64,000 bases of DNA from Sesamum alatum (GCA_034509735.1 JACGWO010000001.1:36335966-36399965), one strand, 5' to 3'. Positions 20,823-31,704 are shown, numbered from the stretch's first letter. Notes: a model not told the origin generated them from the sequence alone. Translations and numbers: made by a program.

Positions 20823-23031
20823 TGTTAGAATAGGTGACCAGAAAGCCAATAGGTTTGGCTATTTGTAACCTATCTGACAACTTGATGTAATGTAATATTA
20901 TTATGTGATGAATAAGATGAGTATTCGTCACCAATGGTACCTTCTTTGTTGCGCTCATCTTACATTTGTTAAAATGGTGTATAACTTATATCGCAACAAA
21001 GCCCACAGACCATGGATAACAACTCGTGCAGTTGGGCCACGCATTGGATGGTGGTCATGAAACCAACTGATTAAGAGTTGGGTCTGAAACATTCCAAGTT
21101 GAGGACCTCGAGACAGGGCATCGAGAGTCCTATTGAGACTTGCGTCAAGAGTCGTGTTCATTGGATGAGTGCCGTGTTTCATCGGCGACAGGCGTGGGAC
21201 GCCTACACGATCTTGATGGGTTGGTCGACTGGGGTCGAGCCAACTGGACTGACTCGCGGGGATCATCATTTGGAAGCCTTGGAGGCTTGGTCGGTATGAT
21301 TGGTTTTCCCCGGTTCCGATAGTACGGGAGTAATCCTCAGACTTGAGGGATCATGGCAGTCGCGTGCACAGGAGGGCTGTATCTTGGATCTGGCGAGAGG
21401 TAATCATTCTGTAAGATGATTATCATAAGCCTTGTCCAGTGCAGTCGGAATGTGTAGCGAGGACGGTGGATTCCAAGAAGAGGATCCGTCCCCTGTCAGA
21501 ATGTGACAGAGGTATCTCCTATGCACTCGGAGACACGTTCATGCTGTTTAAAGCTGTGGCCACAGTGGTTGGTCGAACAGGGAATGGTTCTCTGTGTCGA
21601 CGCAATGAAGCATACGTGCTCTCGAGTATTAAGCATAGATGCCTAGTCAAGGATGGGAACTGACGCCCAATTCCATACCCTAGACTAAGGCCGGGAGACG
21701 GTAGACGGAAGGATCGTACCCGTACGGAATCGGCGCCTAAATGTTCACGCCAATTCACCTAGTCTCTAGTGCCATGGACCGTTGCTAGACGGCCACCCAT
21801 GATAACGGGCCCTTGTGGGACACGGGCCCAAGTCTAGCTGAGGGTGAACCTAAAGGGTCACACACAAATCACCGAGGAGGTTGAGAGATCGACTTGGAGT
21901 CAATCTCAAAGGATAAAAATAAGTAATTGGATTACTTAAGGGAAAGTCCATTGGATGGACGGGCCGATATTGTATCGAGCTTTCGTTTAATCGGTAAATT
22001 GGATTTTCGATTAAATATGGAAAGTTGAGACGTTGAGACGTTGGATCTTTTAATTGGATTAAAAGATCAACGAGAATAATTTAAATGAACACTAAATTGG
22101 ATTTAATGTTGGATTTCGTCGTAATTGGATTACGATAAAACCCGGTCCGTTAAATTATACCCGAGAGGAGAAATCATTCCTATTTTGGAATAGGAAGAAG
22201 TTGGACTTCTTCCCTTAATTAAACATGGCCGACATGCTCCCTTGGAGGAAGTAAAATCAGCCATGTTTCATGCTAGATGGTATGTTGACTTATCTCTTTT
22301 GGAAAGAGACAAATCAACTCCAATCAAGCTCTTCCCTTTTGGTATGATTTGATCATACCATAAATTTTGGTAGGCTTGATTGAAGAATTGATCTAGACAT
22401 CCTTGGATGAACCTAGACACATTCCAATAATCACATTAATTATGTATATATATGAGAATATACAACACCAAGCATAAGTGATTCATTATTCATCTTTTTC
22501 TAGGAAAAAGAGAAGACAAAAATCCTCTCCTCTCTCTCAATTTTCGTGCTCTCTCCCTCTCTTACACTTGTGTTCTTCACTTGATTTTGAATCAAGAAGA
22601 AGAACAAAGTAAGTTTAAGAGAACACTAATTCATAGTGTTCTTCTCTTAAACCGATTCCTTCCTAAACCCGTTCTTTTCTAGCAAGAAGAACGTGTGTTT
22701 CTTCCGGTGTGGTGTGGATCACCTTTGGAGAATCCATACGTTTGGATTTCGTGAGCATTCCGGAGAAGGAACAACGCTAGTAGCCGAGAGCATACGCTAA
22801 ACAATCAAAGGTAACGGTTTATTACGCTTTGATTGATTTCATTTATATATCTATGCCCTATGTGTTTAAATATATGTTTTCAATATTTACACATCCTACA
22901 TCGAACGCCCGGTTGAGCACCCAAGGGTACACCCCTTGGAATTCTCATATTTAAATTAGATTTAAATTTACACACAATTTCTCGCTTTCTCGCTTCCGCT
23001 CGCGCTCCCGGGCGGATCTGCTTGTCCTTCA
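20823..23031 (+). repeat. Element E: solo LTR, family F3 (2209 bp)
   Basis: Starts TGTTAGAATAGGTGACCAGA, ends CTTGTCCTTCA, and is flanked by gttat at 20818-20822 and 23032-23036. No PBS or coding region follows, so it is a solo LTR left by LTR-LTR recombination. It matches both halves of I's 5' LTR. A conserved minus-strand 104-codon frame (20955-21269) recurs in the I copies but has no recognisable domain. Confidence 0.95.
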
Positions 23032-23318
23032 GTTATGTGTTATGTCTATGTTTTGATGTGACGTACATGGTAAATACTTTTGATGTACTTCGATTATTTT
23101 CTAAATGATGATGAATGGTGGTGTGGTCGTGAATGATTGTGACATGCTTCTATTTGATTATTGATTAGTGTTGAGTTGTGAGGTCGTTAATTGATAGATG
23201 GTGAATCGAGATGAAGAAATGGCTTAACTAACCTGGGGCATATTCAATGGTTTATGATGATGGGATTGGTGACGAGCTGTGTGCTGTCATCAATTGACGG
23301 GAGATGAGGTCATATCAT

Positions 23319-23475
23319 CATACGAGCTGTGTGCTGTGTGATATGATGGATGATGTAATATCATACGAGCTGTGTGCTGTGTGATATGATGGAGGATGTA
23401 ATATCATACGAGCTGTGTGATGTGTGATATGGTGGATGATGAGATATCATACGAGTTGTGTGCTGTGTGATATTG
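23319..23475 (+). repeat. 43-bp tandem repeat in K (3.6 copies)
   Basis: Units start at 23319, 23362, 23405 and 23448 (partial) with catacgagctgtgtgctgtg. Two to four differences per unit. A diverged partial unit precedes at about 23273. Confidence 0.9.
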
Positions 23476-25067
23476 GAAGAAAAAGAAATATGATGATGAT
23501 GTGATGGAATGATGATGATAGCCGGCAAACCATTGAATATACTCCAGCTAGGTTAAGCAGGGCCCTAAGATAATAAAATCATAATTGTGTATGTATTATA
23601 TTATGGCTGACGCGTGATTCTGATATTGATTCCCGAGTGATGGTTGGCACTGATTACTTCGTGATATTGTGATTACTGCATGACGTGTTGATGGTGATTC
23701 TGGCATTGGTTTTCACATGATTGTTCATACTGATTACTTGGAGATATTGTGGAAATTGTATAATGAGCATGGTTGATTGATGGTATCACATGAAATTTGT
23801 CTTCTTGTATGTGCTCCCATGTTTGTGTATATATAGCTAATTAGCTATACTTACTGAGTTGGAAACTCACTCTTTGCCATGTACTTTTTCAGCAGATAGA
23901 TTGCAGTAACTCGTCTAACTAGCTTGTAGCCAGTTGTCAGCCTTATTAGGTGGGTCAGCACTGAAGTGTCATCATTAATTGGGAGCTCTAGCTGCATATT
24001 AACGATAATATTAAACTCGGACTGGAGTAGTATCTTAAGTTTTGTAATAGCTAGAAACTCCATGATTTTCCTTTTCACATGAAATGGTAAATTATGTTAT
24101 GTAAAGAATTCTGTTGAGGTTTTTAATTGATTGAGGCATATATAGAATGTAATAATAAGAAGATTTATCTAAATTGGGTTAAATGTGAATTAGTATGAGA
24201 TGGAAATGAAATTACGAAGGGGGTGTCACAGTACAGGTCAAGTCCTTTGACTTGAGGAACTGCTGAGTTTACCTGTATATCGGGGTTGTATCTTAGATAT
24301 GGTGAGAGATTGCCAAGATGCACTTGAGTAGTCATAAGCCATGTCTAGTGCACCTCCGGTGTATAGAGTGACAATAGTTTTCAAGAAAGTATCTGTCTTC
24401 TGTCAAAAGGCATTGACAGTTGAGTCTCACATATGCTCTGTGTCTTGTCCCTAAAATCTGTGGCCACAGTAACTAAACAGAAGGGAAGGTTTCCCTTGCG
24501 GCATTTAGTAAGGACAGACCGACACTTAGGTTCAAAATGGGTACCTGCATTCTCCGTGCCCTAGACCCTAAGTGGTGAGACCGTAGACGGAAGGACAAGT
24601 GTACTGTTAGAGTCTAAATGTTCATCCCCGAAATATTCACCTAGTCTCTAGTGCCATGGACCGTTGCTAGATGGCCACCCATTGTAACAGGCGGATTCTA
24701 GGAATCCGACCAGGTCTAGTTGAAATGTGAACCTAAAGAGTCACACACAATCCACACACATTAAATATTTAATTTAGAATTAAATATTTGGAGAAATGGA
24801 ATGATTAAATTGGATTTAATTGGGTCCTTGATTTTCTTGGAAAGAGTTAATTCCTTTTATTAGATAAAAGAAATTAATCTAATAAATTAGATTTATTATA
24901 AAATTAATTTAATGGGCCTAGGATAAATATTTATATTTATTATATTTATTTATTGCCCTTTGGAATATTTAAATAGGTTTTAAATATTCCATTAAATTAA
25001 ATCAATGGTTGAGATTAAAAGGAGAGATGGATGGCCAGGATTAATTTAACTAGATCAAATTACTACT

Positions 25068-25104
25068 TTGACTAGGACTTTGACTAGGTCAAAATCCTAG
25101 TCAA
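25068..25104 (+). promoter_or_regulatory. Cluster of four W-box-like TTGAC motifs upstream of TATA
   Basis: TTGACT at 25068 and 25080; inverted TTGACC at 25088-25093 and TTGACT at 25099-25104. WRKY factors bind TTGAC(C/T), so stress-responsive transcription is plausible. Similar clusters lie upstream of the TATA in F1 and F2 LTRs (A, J, H, B) and, in weaker form, F4 (about 34075-34110). Confidence 0.5.
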
Positions 25105-25150
25105 ATTAGTCTTCTAGAGTTGCAGTTTGAAGAGGATTAAACTCCTCCTC

Positions 25151-25158
25151 TATAAATA
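25151..25158 (+). promoter_or_regulatory. TATA box of element D 5' LTR
   Basis: TATAAATA, 47 bp after the TTGAC cluster, in a conserved context (actcctcctc before it). Confidence 0.65.
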
Positions 25159-25728
25159 CTCCTCGCCTTTCACCTTTGGAAGGATGATGAATCTTAAAAC
25201 ACACACACACACACTTCCTCTCTTCTCCTAATGTCGTCCGCCCTCTCTCTCTCTTTCTCTCCAAGAAAATCAATTTTCTTATTCTTTTGTTCTTGGAACA
25301 ATTGAACATTGGAGGATTAATCCCGTTAACCTAATAACGTGTGATTGATCCATCCTCTCCTAAATACTTGTTCGTTCGCTAGCACGACGTGCAAGATACG
25401 TGGGTGGATTGTGTGTCACAATTTGGAGAGTCTCATACACGAGATTTGGTGCAAATCAGGGAACAACGCGAGTACCAGTTAGAAGACGAAAACAACAATT
25501 GGTAGGTTCCGATTTATTTTTTGTCCCTCTTTTATTTTTAATCCTATGGCCTCCATGATTCTTGTATGCTTTTAATTATGAGATACACCAAACACCCGGG
25601 AACTTCAAGGGAACACCCCTTGAACGTGTTCTTTATTTTTCGTAAAAGCATGTTTAAATTTCGTTATTCAAATTCATATCGCGCTTCCGCATTCGTGCTA
25701 TTTCCCGGGACGATCCACAATCTTTCAG

Positions 25729-25740
25729 TGGTATCAGAGC
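25729..25740 (+). other. Primer-binding site of element D
   Basis: TGGTATCAGAGC, one base after the LTR end; tRNA-iMet type. Confidence 0.92.
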
Positions 25741-25949
25741 CCGGTTCGGTGTATAGGCCTAGGGTTCTACGTGCGTTTTAAGCATGAAGACGTGATTTGG
25801 CATGTTTTAATTAATTCTTGATTATATTATTATTAAAGCCTGTCATTTTTCTTGCTTTTAATTCGTATGAATTTTTGGTATTGTTGGATTTTTTGTTTTT
25901 CTTGGGAACCGGGTGGCAAGAAACGAACAAAATGGAAAAACGCAGGATG

Positions 25950-26397
25950 CGGCCTACCAGAGGCTGGTCGCGCGCGGCCGTGCGCACAGGCGAGGGAGAC
26001 CCGCGCAGGCAGAGGAGCCTGCGCGCAGTCAGCCTGCCGAATGGCGGCTTGCCGGGCGCACGCGCAAACGGGCAAGGAAGCGAGCGCGTGCACATGCACG
26101 GGGCGGCGCCTCCAGGAGCGTGCGCATGAGGCGGCTTCGCCAGGCGCGCGCGCACGCAGACGATGTTGTCAGCGCGCGCACGCCTACGCAGGGCAGCCGC
26201 ACGACTGGCGGCCGGCAGGCTAGCGCGAGCGAGCAAGGGAGCCTACGCGCTCGGCAGCCTGCCGGCGCGCGCGGCCGTGCAGCCTGCTGCCGACCAGGTG
26301 CGCTCACAAGCAGGTAGGGGCATGCGCGTGCGCGCGCTGGGGGTAACAGGCTGGGCCTGCTGCCCTGAGAGACCGGCAGCAGCCGGCCGCCGTTCTT
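25950..26397 (+). repeat. GC-rich GCGC-alternating tract in leader of D (~445 bp)
   Basis: Same position after the PBS (about 210 nt) as in A, G and I, with flanks aacgaacaaaatgg on the left and a T-rich run on the right. Open frames over it on both strands (up to 141 codons) are low complexity and judged spurious. Confidence 0.85.
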
Positions 26398-26718
26398 AGT
26401 GTTTTTTCCCTATTTTCAGTTTTTATTTTTTACTTAATTCTGAAAATTCAATTTTGTTTAATTTTTTGCCTATTTTCTAAGACATTATTTTGGTAGGTTG
26501 AATTATATTGGATTTGGAATCCCGAGGATAATTTACCTAAAAATAATGAGGAAGGGTTTTCCTAAAACGGGAAAAAATATTAATACCAACGGTTGTACCA
26601 TATTTTTTCATACGTTACGCATTTATTTTATCTTGGATAATTATGATTGGTAATCATGTGATGTTAGCATGTATTTTATGTGATTGGATCATATGATTAT
26701 ATGCGTTGGATGGAAATG

Positions 26719-27141
26719 GATGATCACGAGCCCTAGACCGAATGTACGGTTTAATTTTCTGTTGGGCCTGTGTGCCTCTTTTACTGCTTTCTCCTTCTCC
26801 CTTTCTAGTTGCTTTGGAATAATAAGGCATTCTACCTCCCTCCTTATGTACTCTCCCCAGGTTTTTCGCTGGGGTTTCTATTTTTTTAATATGTAATGAG
26901 AGTAGAATAGCAGTGAGGTTTTATTTTATGTAATTAGTGGAGAAGAAGGAAGGTCCACATGGAGAGCCCAAACCGGAGGTTCCAAGGCGTTTCCATGAAG
27001 AGAAGAAAGAGAAAAGAGACCAAGGCCCATCAGAATGATGATTGGGTTACTATTAATGTAATAGTGTAGGACCAACCCTAGATTGACCATAGATCCACTG
27101 CGGCCTCAGTGGGTCGCATAGGATTCGGGCTCGTGATCACC
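26719..27141 (+). promoter_or_regulatory. Long-range leader stem of element D
   Basis: GATGATCACGAGCCC (26719-26733) pairs with GGGCTCGTGATCACC (27127-27141), one mismatch. Confidence 0.55.
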
Positions 27142-27409
27142 ACAGGGGCGTGCTAGGCTTTAATTTTGCATGTGGTTATTATGATGGATGAATGGTGTTT
27201 TATTTATCATATAACTGCCATCGGATGCAATTTATTTTCGCATTATGGATGAATGTGTTAATATCTATTTATGAGATCTCGGTCATTTACTACTCTCACA
27301 TTGGTTGGACCAATGTCCAAATATTAGACCCTAGACAAAGTGGACATGGACTCTAGGAGTTCGTCCATGCCTTTCAATTCATGGCATAGTGAGGAAGCTG
27401 ATTTAGGTC

Positions 27410-27444
27410 GATAGCGTGGTCTCACGAGTCGTGGCACGTCTATC
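27410..27444 (+). promoter_or_regulatory. Leader hairpin 1 of element D
   Basis: Stem GATAGCGTG / CACG(T)CTATC, loop GTCTCACGAGTCGTGG at 27419-27434. Confidence 0.6.
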
Positions 27445-27489
27445 ATACTTAAAAGAAGCTGCACCATGTCATGAACGAAAAGTAGACCG

Positions 27490-27523
27490 CTGTTACCTGT
27501 CTCATGAGTCGTGGAGGTAGCAG
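27490..27523 (+). promoter_or_regulatory. Leader hairpin 2 of element D
   Basis: Stem CTGTTACCT / AGGTAGCAG; the loop GTCTCATGAGTCGTGG (27499-27514) has one C-to-T change in its core. Confidence 0.55.
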
Positions 27524-27891
27524 TGGGTCTATGGCTCGGTTGATTGGGTCGGGTCTAATGCCCGATTAGCATGATTCGCTTGGAGCCCTCGGGATCATGT
27601 GAAAGGGTGAGGCAATAATCTTGGGAATCTCGTGGAACGAGAATGGTATGGCATACCTCCCACAGGATTCTTCACATGCGAATCGTAAAAGCGGGGTATG
27701 GGGAAATTCGCTGTGGATCCCAAGCCCACTAGGAAAAGGTTTCCCAAAAACAACGTTTGAGAGTGTCGTGTTTTCGTATAAATAGTGGGAGTATTAAATG
27801 ACTAAAGACCAAGCATTTAATTATATATATCAAACCTCCGTCATTTAAATTCTGCTAATTGCGAACTCTATTTTTTAAATGTAGATTTAAA

Positions 27892-28640
27892 ATATCTAAG
27901 AACCCTTTATCAACCATTCTTGAGACCAACAAATTCAATGGAACCAATTACAACGACTGGTTGCGCAATCTTAGGATAGTCCTGGATTACGAGAACCAAG
28001 GCTACGTCATGGACGAGTCTCTCCCCAGGACCTTACCGGAAGGATCCACTGTACAAGAGCACGGCGTTAAAATGCTTACCCTGGTGGAAAAGCTCGAGGA
28101 CCTAAAGGCAGGCCTCGATAATGAAACGTACATACATGTGATCTTTCAGTCACTCCCACCCTCCTTCGACCAATTTATTGTCAACTACAAGATGAACACA
28201 CTTGAGAAGGGCATTCATGAGTTGATCAATATGTTGGTGCAATACGAGGCAACAACCAAAAAAGTCCACGCCTTCGGTATTGTTTGGAGGTGCTTCAACT
28301 TTCCAAATGAAAGACAAGTGTGCCGGACGTTGGAAAATGACGAAAGAGAAGGGACAACCCATCAAAGCAGCTACGAACACTAGGAGTGTTCCCATTGCCA
28401 AAGAGGGAAAAGGCAAAGGACAGGGAAAGGTTGCACCAAGCAACAGTTGAGGGCATATGACATATGTATCAATTGCCGTGAGAAAGGGCATTGGAAGAGG
28501 GAGTGCCCCAAACTCTTCTCGAACCAAGGTATATTTGTGATTGAGGTCAATTCTGCCTCTTGGGTATTAGATACCGGCTGTGGAGCTCACATTTGCAATG
28601 ATTTGCAGGTGCTGAAAAGAAGCTGAAAACTAGGTAGCGG
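27892..28640 (+). pseudogene. Element D gag and protease start
   Basis: The frame aligned with MSKNPLSTIL of J begins at 27892, but its start codon is ATA. The open frame 27859-28383 only borrows an upstream ATG. LETNKFNGTNYNDWLRNLRI is clear. A 225-bp in-frame deletion joins PEGS to TVQEHGVKM at the nine-base repeat GAAGGATCC (28039-28047; J has both copies at 45287-45295 and 45512-45520). Zinc knuckle CINCREKGHWKREC and DTGCGAHICND lie in other frames (about 28468-28612). Several frameshifts near 28260-28440 and a TGA at 28624. Confidence 0.9.
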
Positions 28641-28644
28641 GGAT

Positions 28645-29412
28645 ATGATCTTGAAGCTTGGGAATGGCAAGGCCATCTCGGTAGAAGCAGTAGGATCCGC
28701 CACTCTAGTAGTTAGTGATCGTATTAGTATAGAATTAGAGCAAGTTTATTATGTACCCAGTATTATTAAAAACATCATTTCCATTCCATTGTTAGACAAT
28801 AGTGGTTATGAGTTTATGATCAATAAAAATTGCTTTTATTTGATGAGGTGTGGAATTGCTCATCTACTTGGTACACTTAACAATGGGCTCTATATCTTGC
28901 AACAAACGAACTTTGTTCTAAACGGTCAACACAAATGTAAAAGAGATAATAACGGGAACGTACGACTGTGGCATGCTAGGCTAGGTCACATATCCCAAGA
29001 TAGAATGAAAAGATTGGTAGACTCAAAGAACCTAGAGGTAAGGGACTTGAGTGAACTACCAACCTGTGAATCCTGTCTAAGAGAGAAAATGACCAAGAAG
29101 CCCTTTGTAGGACTAAGCAGGCTTGCCACAGGTCTGTTAGACTTGGTACATACAGACGTATGTGGACCACTAAGGATGCAGGCCCGAGGTGGGTTCTCAT
29201 ACTTCATAACCTTTACCGATGATCATTCACGGTATGGTTATGTTTACCTGATGAGGTACAAGTCTGAAACTCTTGAGAGGTTTAAAGAATTCAGACTTGA
29301 AGTGGAGAACCAAACCAACTGCAAACTTAAAGTCCTACTGTCAGACCGAGGCGGAGAATACCTTAGTACCGAGTTCCTTAATTATCTAAAAGAAAATGGT
29401 ATAATATCTTAA
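28645..29412 (+). CDS. Element D pol fragment: protease C-terminus and integrase start
   Basis: A 255-codon open piece of the polyprotein, not a free-standing gene. It carries LWHARLGHISQDRMKRLVDS and LPTCESCLREKMTKKPF (zinc-binding HHCC region), HTDVCGPL and FITFTDDHSRYGYVYL, and the second catalytic Asp in LLSDRGGEY. It ends at a TAA after NGIIS where relatives read Glu-Trp. The ATG at 28645 is internal to the polyprotein. Confidence 0.85.
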   Translation: MILKLGNGKAISVEAVGSATLVVSDRISIELEQVYYVPSIIKNIISIPLLDNSGYEFMINKNCFYLMRCGIAHLLGTLNNGLYILQQTNFVLNGQHKCKRDNNGNVRLWHARLGHISQDRMKRLVDSKNLEVRDLSELPTCESCLREKMTKKPFVGLSRLATGLLDLVHTDVCGPLRMQARGGFSYFITFTDDHSRYGYVYLMRYKSETLERFKEFRLEVENQTNCKLKVLLSDRGGEYLSTEFLNYLKENGIIS

Positions 29413-29436
29413 TGGACACCTCCCGGGACACCACAA

Positions 29437-30090
29437 TTGAATGGTGTCTCTGAAAGGATGAATCGAACCCTGTTGGACATGGTTCGATCCATGATGAGTT
29501 TTACCAAATTGCCCTTGTCCTTTTGGGGCTATGTATTGGAAACGGCGGCCAAGTTGCTAAATTTGTCGCCAACCAGTGTATTGACCCAAACGCCATATGA
29601 GATATGGCACAGCAAGCCTGCGTCCTACAACTACTTGAAAGTGTGGGGTAGCCCCGCATACGTCAAGAGGTTAGTGGGATATAAGCTAGAATCCAGGTCT
29701 AGCTTATGCAGGTTCGTTGGATACCCTAAAAAAACTGCGGGTTATTACTTCTATGACCCCTTGAAACAAAAGGTATTTGTTTCAAGGAATGCAGTTCTCT
29801 TGGAACAAGGCTTTCCAGAGGATATCCAACCTGATGAACTGATCCTTGAGGAATCAAGTAATGGAAACCAGTCATCAGAGGAAGCTGCGGATTCCTCGCT
29901 TAGAGGATTCAGGATAGATACCCGAAGGGCTGACCGACCTGGAGAAGTCCAACGTGCTAGGCATGAAGGACAGCCTCAGGAACAGCCAGCCCCGGTACTT
30001 GAACCGCTAGCTCCTATACAGTCAGTGCCACGATCACCACTGACGTTCCCGTTCTCCGTAGGTCAACTAGAGAGTCCAGACCTCCAATGA
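29437..30090 (+). CDS. Element D pol fragment: integrase C-terminal half
   Basis: A 217-codon open piece that continues directly from the previous one in the polyprotein. The catalytic Glu lies in NGVSERMNRTLLDMVRSMM. YEIWHSKPASYNYLKVWGSP and DKLESRS-like GAG/INT linker features follow, then the Pro/Glu-rich region before RT. It ends by frameshift near 30040-30090, where relatives read VPVLRRSTRESRPPVRYGF. Confidence 0.85.
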   Translation: MNGVSERMNRTLLDMVRSMMSFTKLPLSFWGYVLETAAKLLNLSPTSVLTQTPYEIWHSKPASYNYLKVWGSPAYVKRLVGYKLESRSSLCRFVGYPKKTAGYYFYDPLKQKVFVSRNAVLLEQGFPEDIQPDELILEESSNGNQSSEEAADSSLRGFRIDTRRADRPGEVQRARHEGQPQEQPAPVLEPLAPIQSVPRSPLTFPFSVGQLESPDLQ

Positions 30091-30744
30091 GATATGGCTT
30101 TCTAAATACGATCGGTCTTCTGGATAACAATCCTAAGACATACGGAGAAGCGTTGTCTGACATCGACTCCGGGAAATGACTTGAGGCCATGAAAACTGAA
30201 ATGGACTCCATGAGCGAGAACCAAGTCTGGAGACTTGTAGATCCACCGAAAGGTGTTAAGCCAGTTGGCTATAAGTAGGTCTACAAGCACAAACTTGGCG
30301 TTGATGGAGAAGTCACAACTTTTAAGGCAAGGCTTGTAGCTAAAGGGTACACTCAACGACCCGGAGTCGATTTTGAGGACACCTACTCATCGGTAGCTAT
30401 GGCTAAATCCATTCAGATCCTGCTCGCCACAGCAGCATGGTATGACTATGAGATATGGCAGATGGACGTGAAAGCGGCCTTCCTCAATGGTTTCGTTGAG
30501 GAAGAGATCTATATGGATCAGCCGGAGGGTTTCACGGTCGCTGGAGAAGAACAGAAGGTCTGTCGTCTCCAGAAGTCCATCTATGGCCTCAAACAAGCAT
30601 CCTGAAGTTGGAACATTCGCTTTGATAAAGTGATACGGGGCTATGACTTCATCAAAAACGAATCCGACCCATGTGTATACAAGAAGGTCAGTGGGAGCTC
30701 TATAGTGTTCCTAGTGCTTTATGTGGACATTCTACTCATAGGTA
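30091..30744 (+). pseudogene. Element D RT, N-terminal half (broken)
   Basis: Follows the integrase. Stops at about 30177 (TGA for Trp), 30276 (TAG for Trp) and 30603 (TGA for Arg) are all explained by C:G to T:A changes. The 30399-30605 piece keeps TAFLNG-like AAFLNGFVEEEIYMDQPEGF and SIYGLKQAS. YVDD is damaged: one Asp codon is missing at about 30722-30730 (tatgtggacatt). Confidence 0.85.
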
Positions 30745-31704
30745 ATGATATTTAGAATGTTGGGTGACACAAGAGCATGGTTATCAACCCAGATTTCCAT
30801 GAAGGACTTGGGTGAAGCCTCCTACATCCTAGGCATCCAGATTGTCAGGGACGGATCTAAAAGGATAGTAGGGCTCACCCAAAACTCGTATATGGAGAAA
30901 GTCCTAGAGAGATATCGAATGGACAACTTCAATCAAGGATTCCTTCCCATGAGGCATGGGATCAAGTTATCCAAGAAACAATCCCCGCAGACTGATGAGG
31001 AACTTGAAAGGATGAAAGTCATCCCCTATGCTTCTGCCGTAGGTAGCATCCAATATGCGGTCCACTGCACCAGGCCTGACATTGCTTACGCTTTGAGCGT
31101 GACAAGCAGATATCAGTCTTGTGCAGGAGAGGTACATTGGAATGCTGTTAAGGGCATCTTTAAGTACCTAAGGAGGACTAAGGAAATGTTCTTAGTCTAT
31201 AGCAATGGAGAACTGATCTTGGAAGGCTTTAGCGACGCTAGCTTCCAGTCTGATGACGATGATGCCAAGTCTCAATCGGGTTATGTATTCAGGCTCAATA
31301 GAGGAGCAGTGGCTTGGAAAAGTTCCAAGCAAGCAACCACTGCTGACTCCACCACTGAGGCCGAATACATAGCAGCTTCAGAAGTTGCCAAGGAAGCGGT
31401 TTGGATGAGAAACTACATCCAAGATTTCGGTGTGGTGCCTAACATCGCCGAGCCCATTGTCATCTTTTATGATAACAACGGTGCAATAGCGCAAGCAAAG
31501 GAACCGAGATCTCATCACCGTTCCAAACACATTCTTAGACACTACCATCTTCTAAGAGAAATGATAGGAAGAGGTGACGTTCGGATGGACCGAGTCAACT
31601 CAGCAGACAACACAGCAGATCCGCTGACAAAGCCTATGTCGCAGAGCGCTCATACGCAACATCTTGAGAAGATGGGGATTAGACATATGGGCGATTGGCT
31701 TTGA
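30745..31704 (+). CDS. Element D pol fragment: RT C-terminus and RNase H
   Basis: A 319-codon open piece ending at the natural polyprotein stop (GDWL, TGA at 31702-31704). RT thumb and connection motifs MKDLGEASYILGIQIVRD and IKLSKKQSPQTDEELE come first, then RNase H with DASFQSDDDD, SGYVFRLNRG, STTEAEYIAASE, DNNGAIAQAKEPRSHHRSKH and DPLTKPM. The ATG is internal; upstream breaks prevent expression as a working polyprotein. Confidence 0.88.
   Translation: MIFRMLGDTRAWLSTQISMKDLGEASYILGIQIVRDGSKRIVGLTQNSYMEKVLERYRMDNFNQGFLPMRHGIKLSKKQSPQTDEELERMKVIPYASAVGSIQYAVHCTRPDIAYALSVTSRYQSCAGEVHWNAVKGIFKYLRRTKEMFLVYSNGELILEGFSDASFQSDDDDAKSQSGYVFRLNRGAVAWKSSKQATTADSTTEAEYIAASEVAKEAVWMRNYIQDFGVVPNIAEPIVIFYDNNGAIAQAKEPRSHHRSKHILRHYHLLREMIGRGDVRMDRVNSADNTADPLTKPMSQSAHTQHLEKMGIRHMGDWL

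Larger units (their letters stand above)
18994..24230 (+). mobile_element. Element K: gypsy-like solo LTR inserted in D's 5' LTR (contains E)
   Basis: Termini TGTAACATCC and GGGTGTCACA with TSD gtaca on both sides (18989-18993, 24231-24235). Without E it is about 3.0 kb. I see no PBS, PPT, gag or pol and no second LTR, so a solo LTR is the best reading. TGTAACA...TGTCACA ends and this length are usual for plant Ty3/gypsy chromovirus LTRs (inference). It includes TA microsatellites (19200-19440, 20720-20745) and a 43-bp tandem repeat (23319-23475). The minus-strand 75-codon frame at 23851-24078 looks spurious. The strand given is arbitrary. Confidence 0.75.
24236..25727 (+). repeat. 5' LTR of element D, second piece
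   Basis: Resumes after TSD gtaca (24231-24235) and ends ATCTTTCA at 25727, next to the PBS. Contains the TTGAC cluster at 25068-25104, the TATA box at 25151-25158 and a CA microsatellite near 25198-25214. Confidence 0.94.
25741..27891 (+). other. Untranslated leader of element D
   Basis: Holds AT-rich sequence, GC tract (25950-26397), left stem arm (26719-26733), a conserved taatgagagtagaata block near 26894, local stem GATCCACTG/CAGTGGGTC (about 27091-27114), right stem arm (27127-27141), then hairpins 1 and 2. No gene seen. Confidence 0.8.

Noticed and set aside
20955..21269. Antisense 104-codon frame in F3 LTR, repeated at 38871-39185 and 48055-48369
   Set aside because: One of the three copies is a recent duplicate and the others are LTR copies of one family, so shared openness is expected. 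No start context, domain or codon bias seen.
25729..25740. tRNA gene at the PBS sites
   Set aside because: Only the 12-nt complement of a tRNA 3' end is present next to an LTR; no cloverleaf or A/B boxes.
25811..26399. Frames of 80-141 codons on both strands in D's leader
   Set aside because: Same composition effect as in A; they overlap each other on opposite strands and have no homologue in the other leaders.
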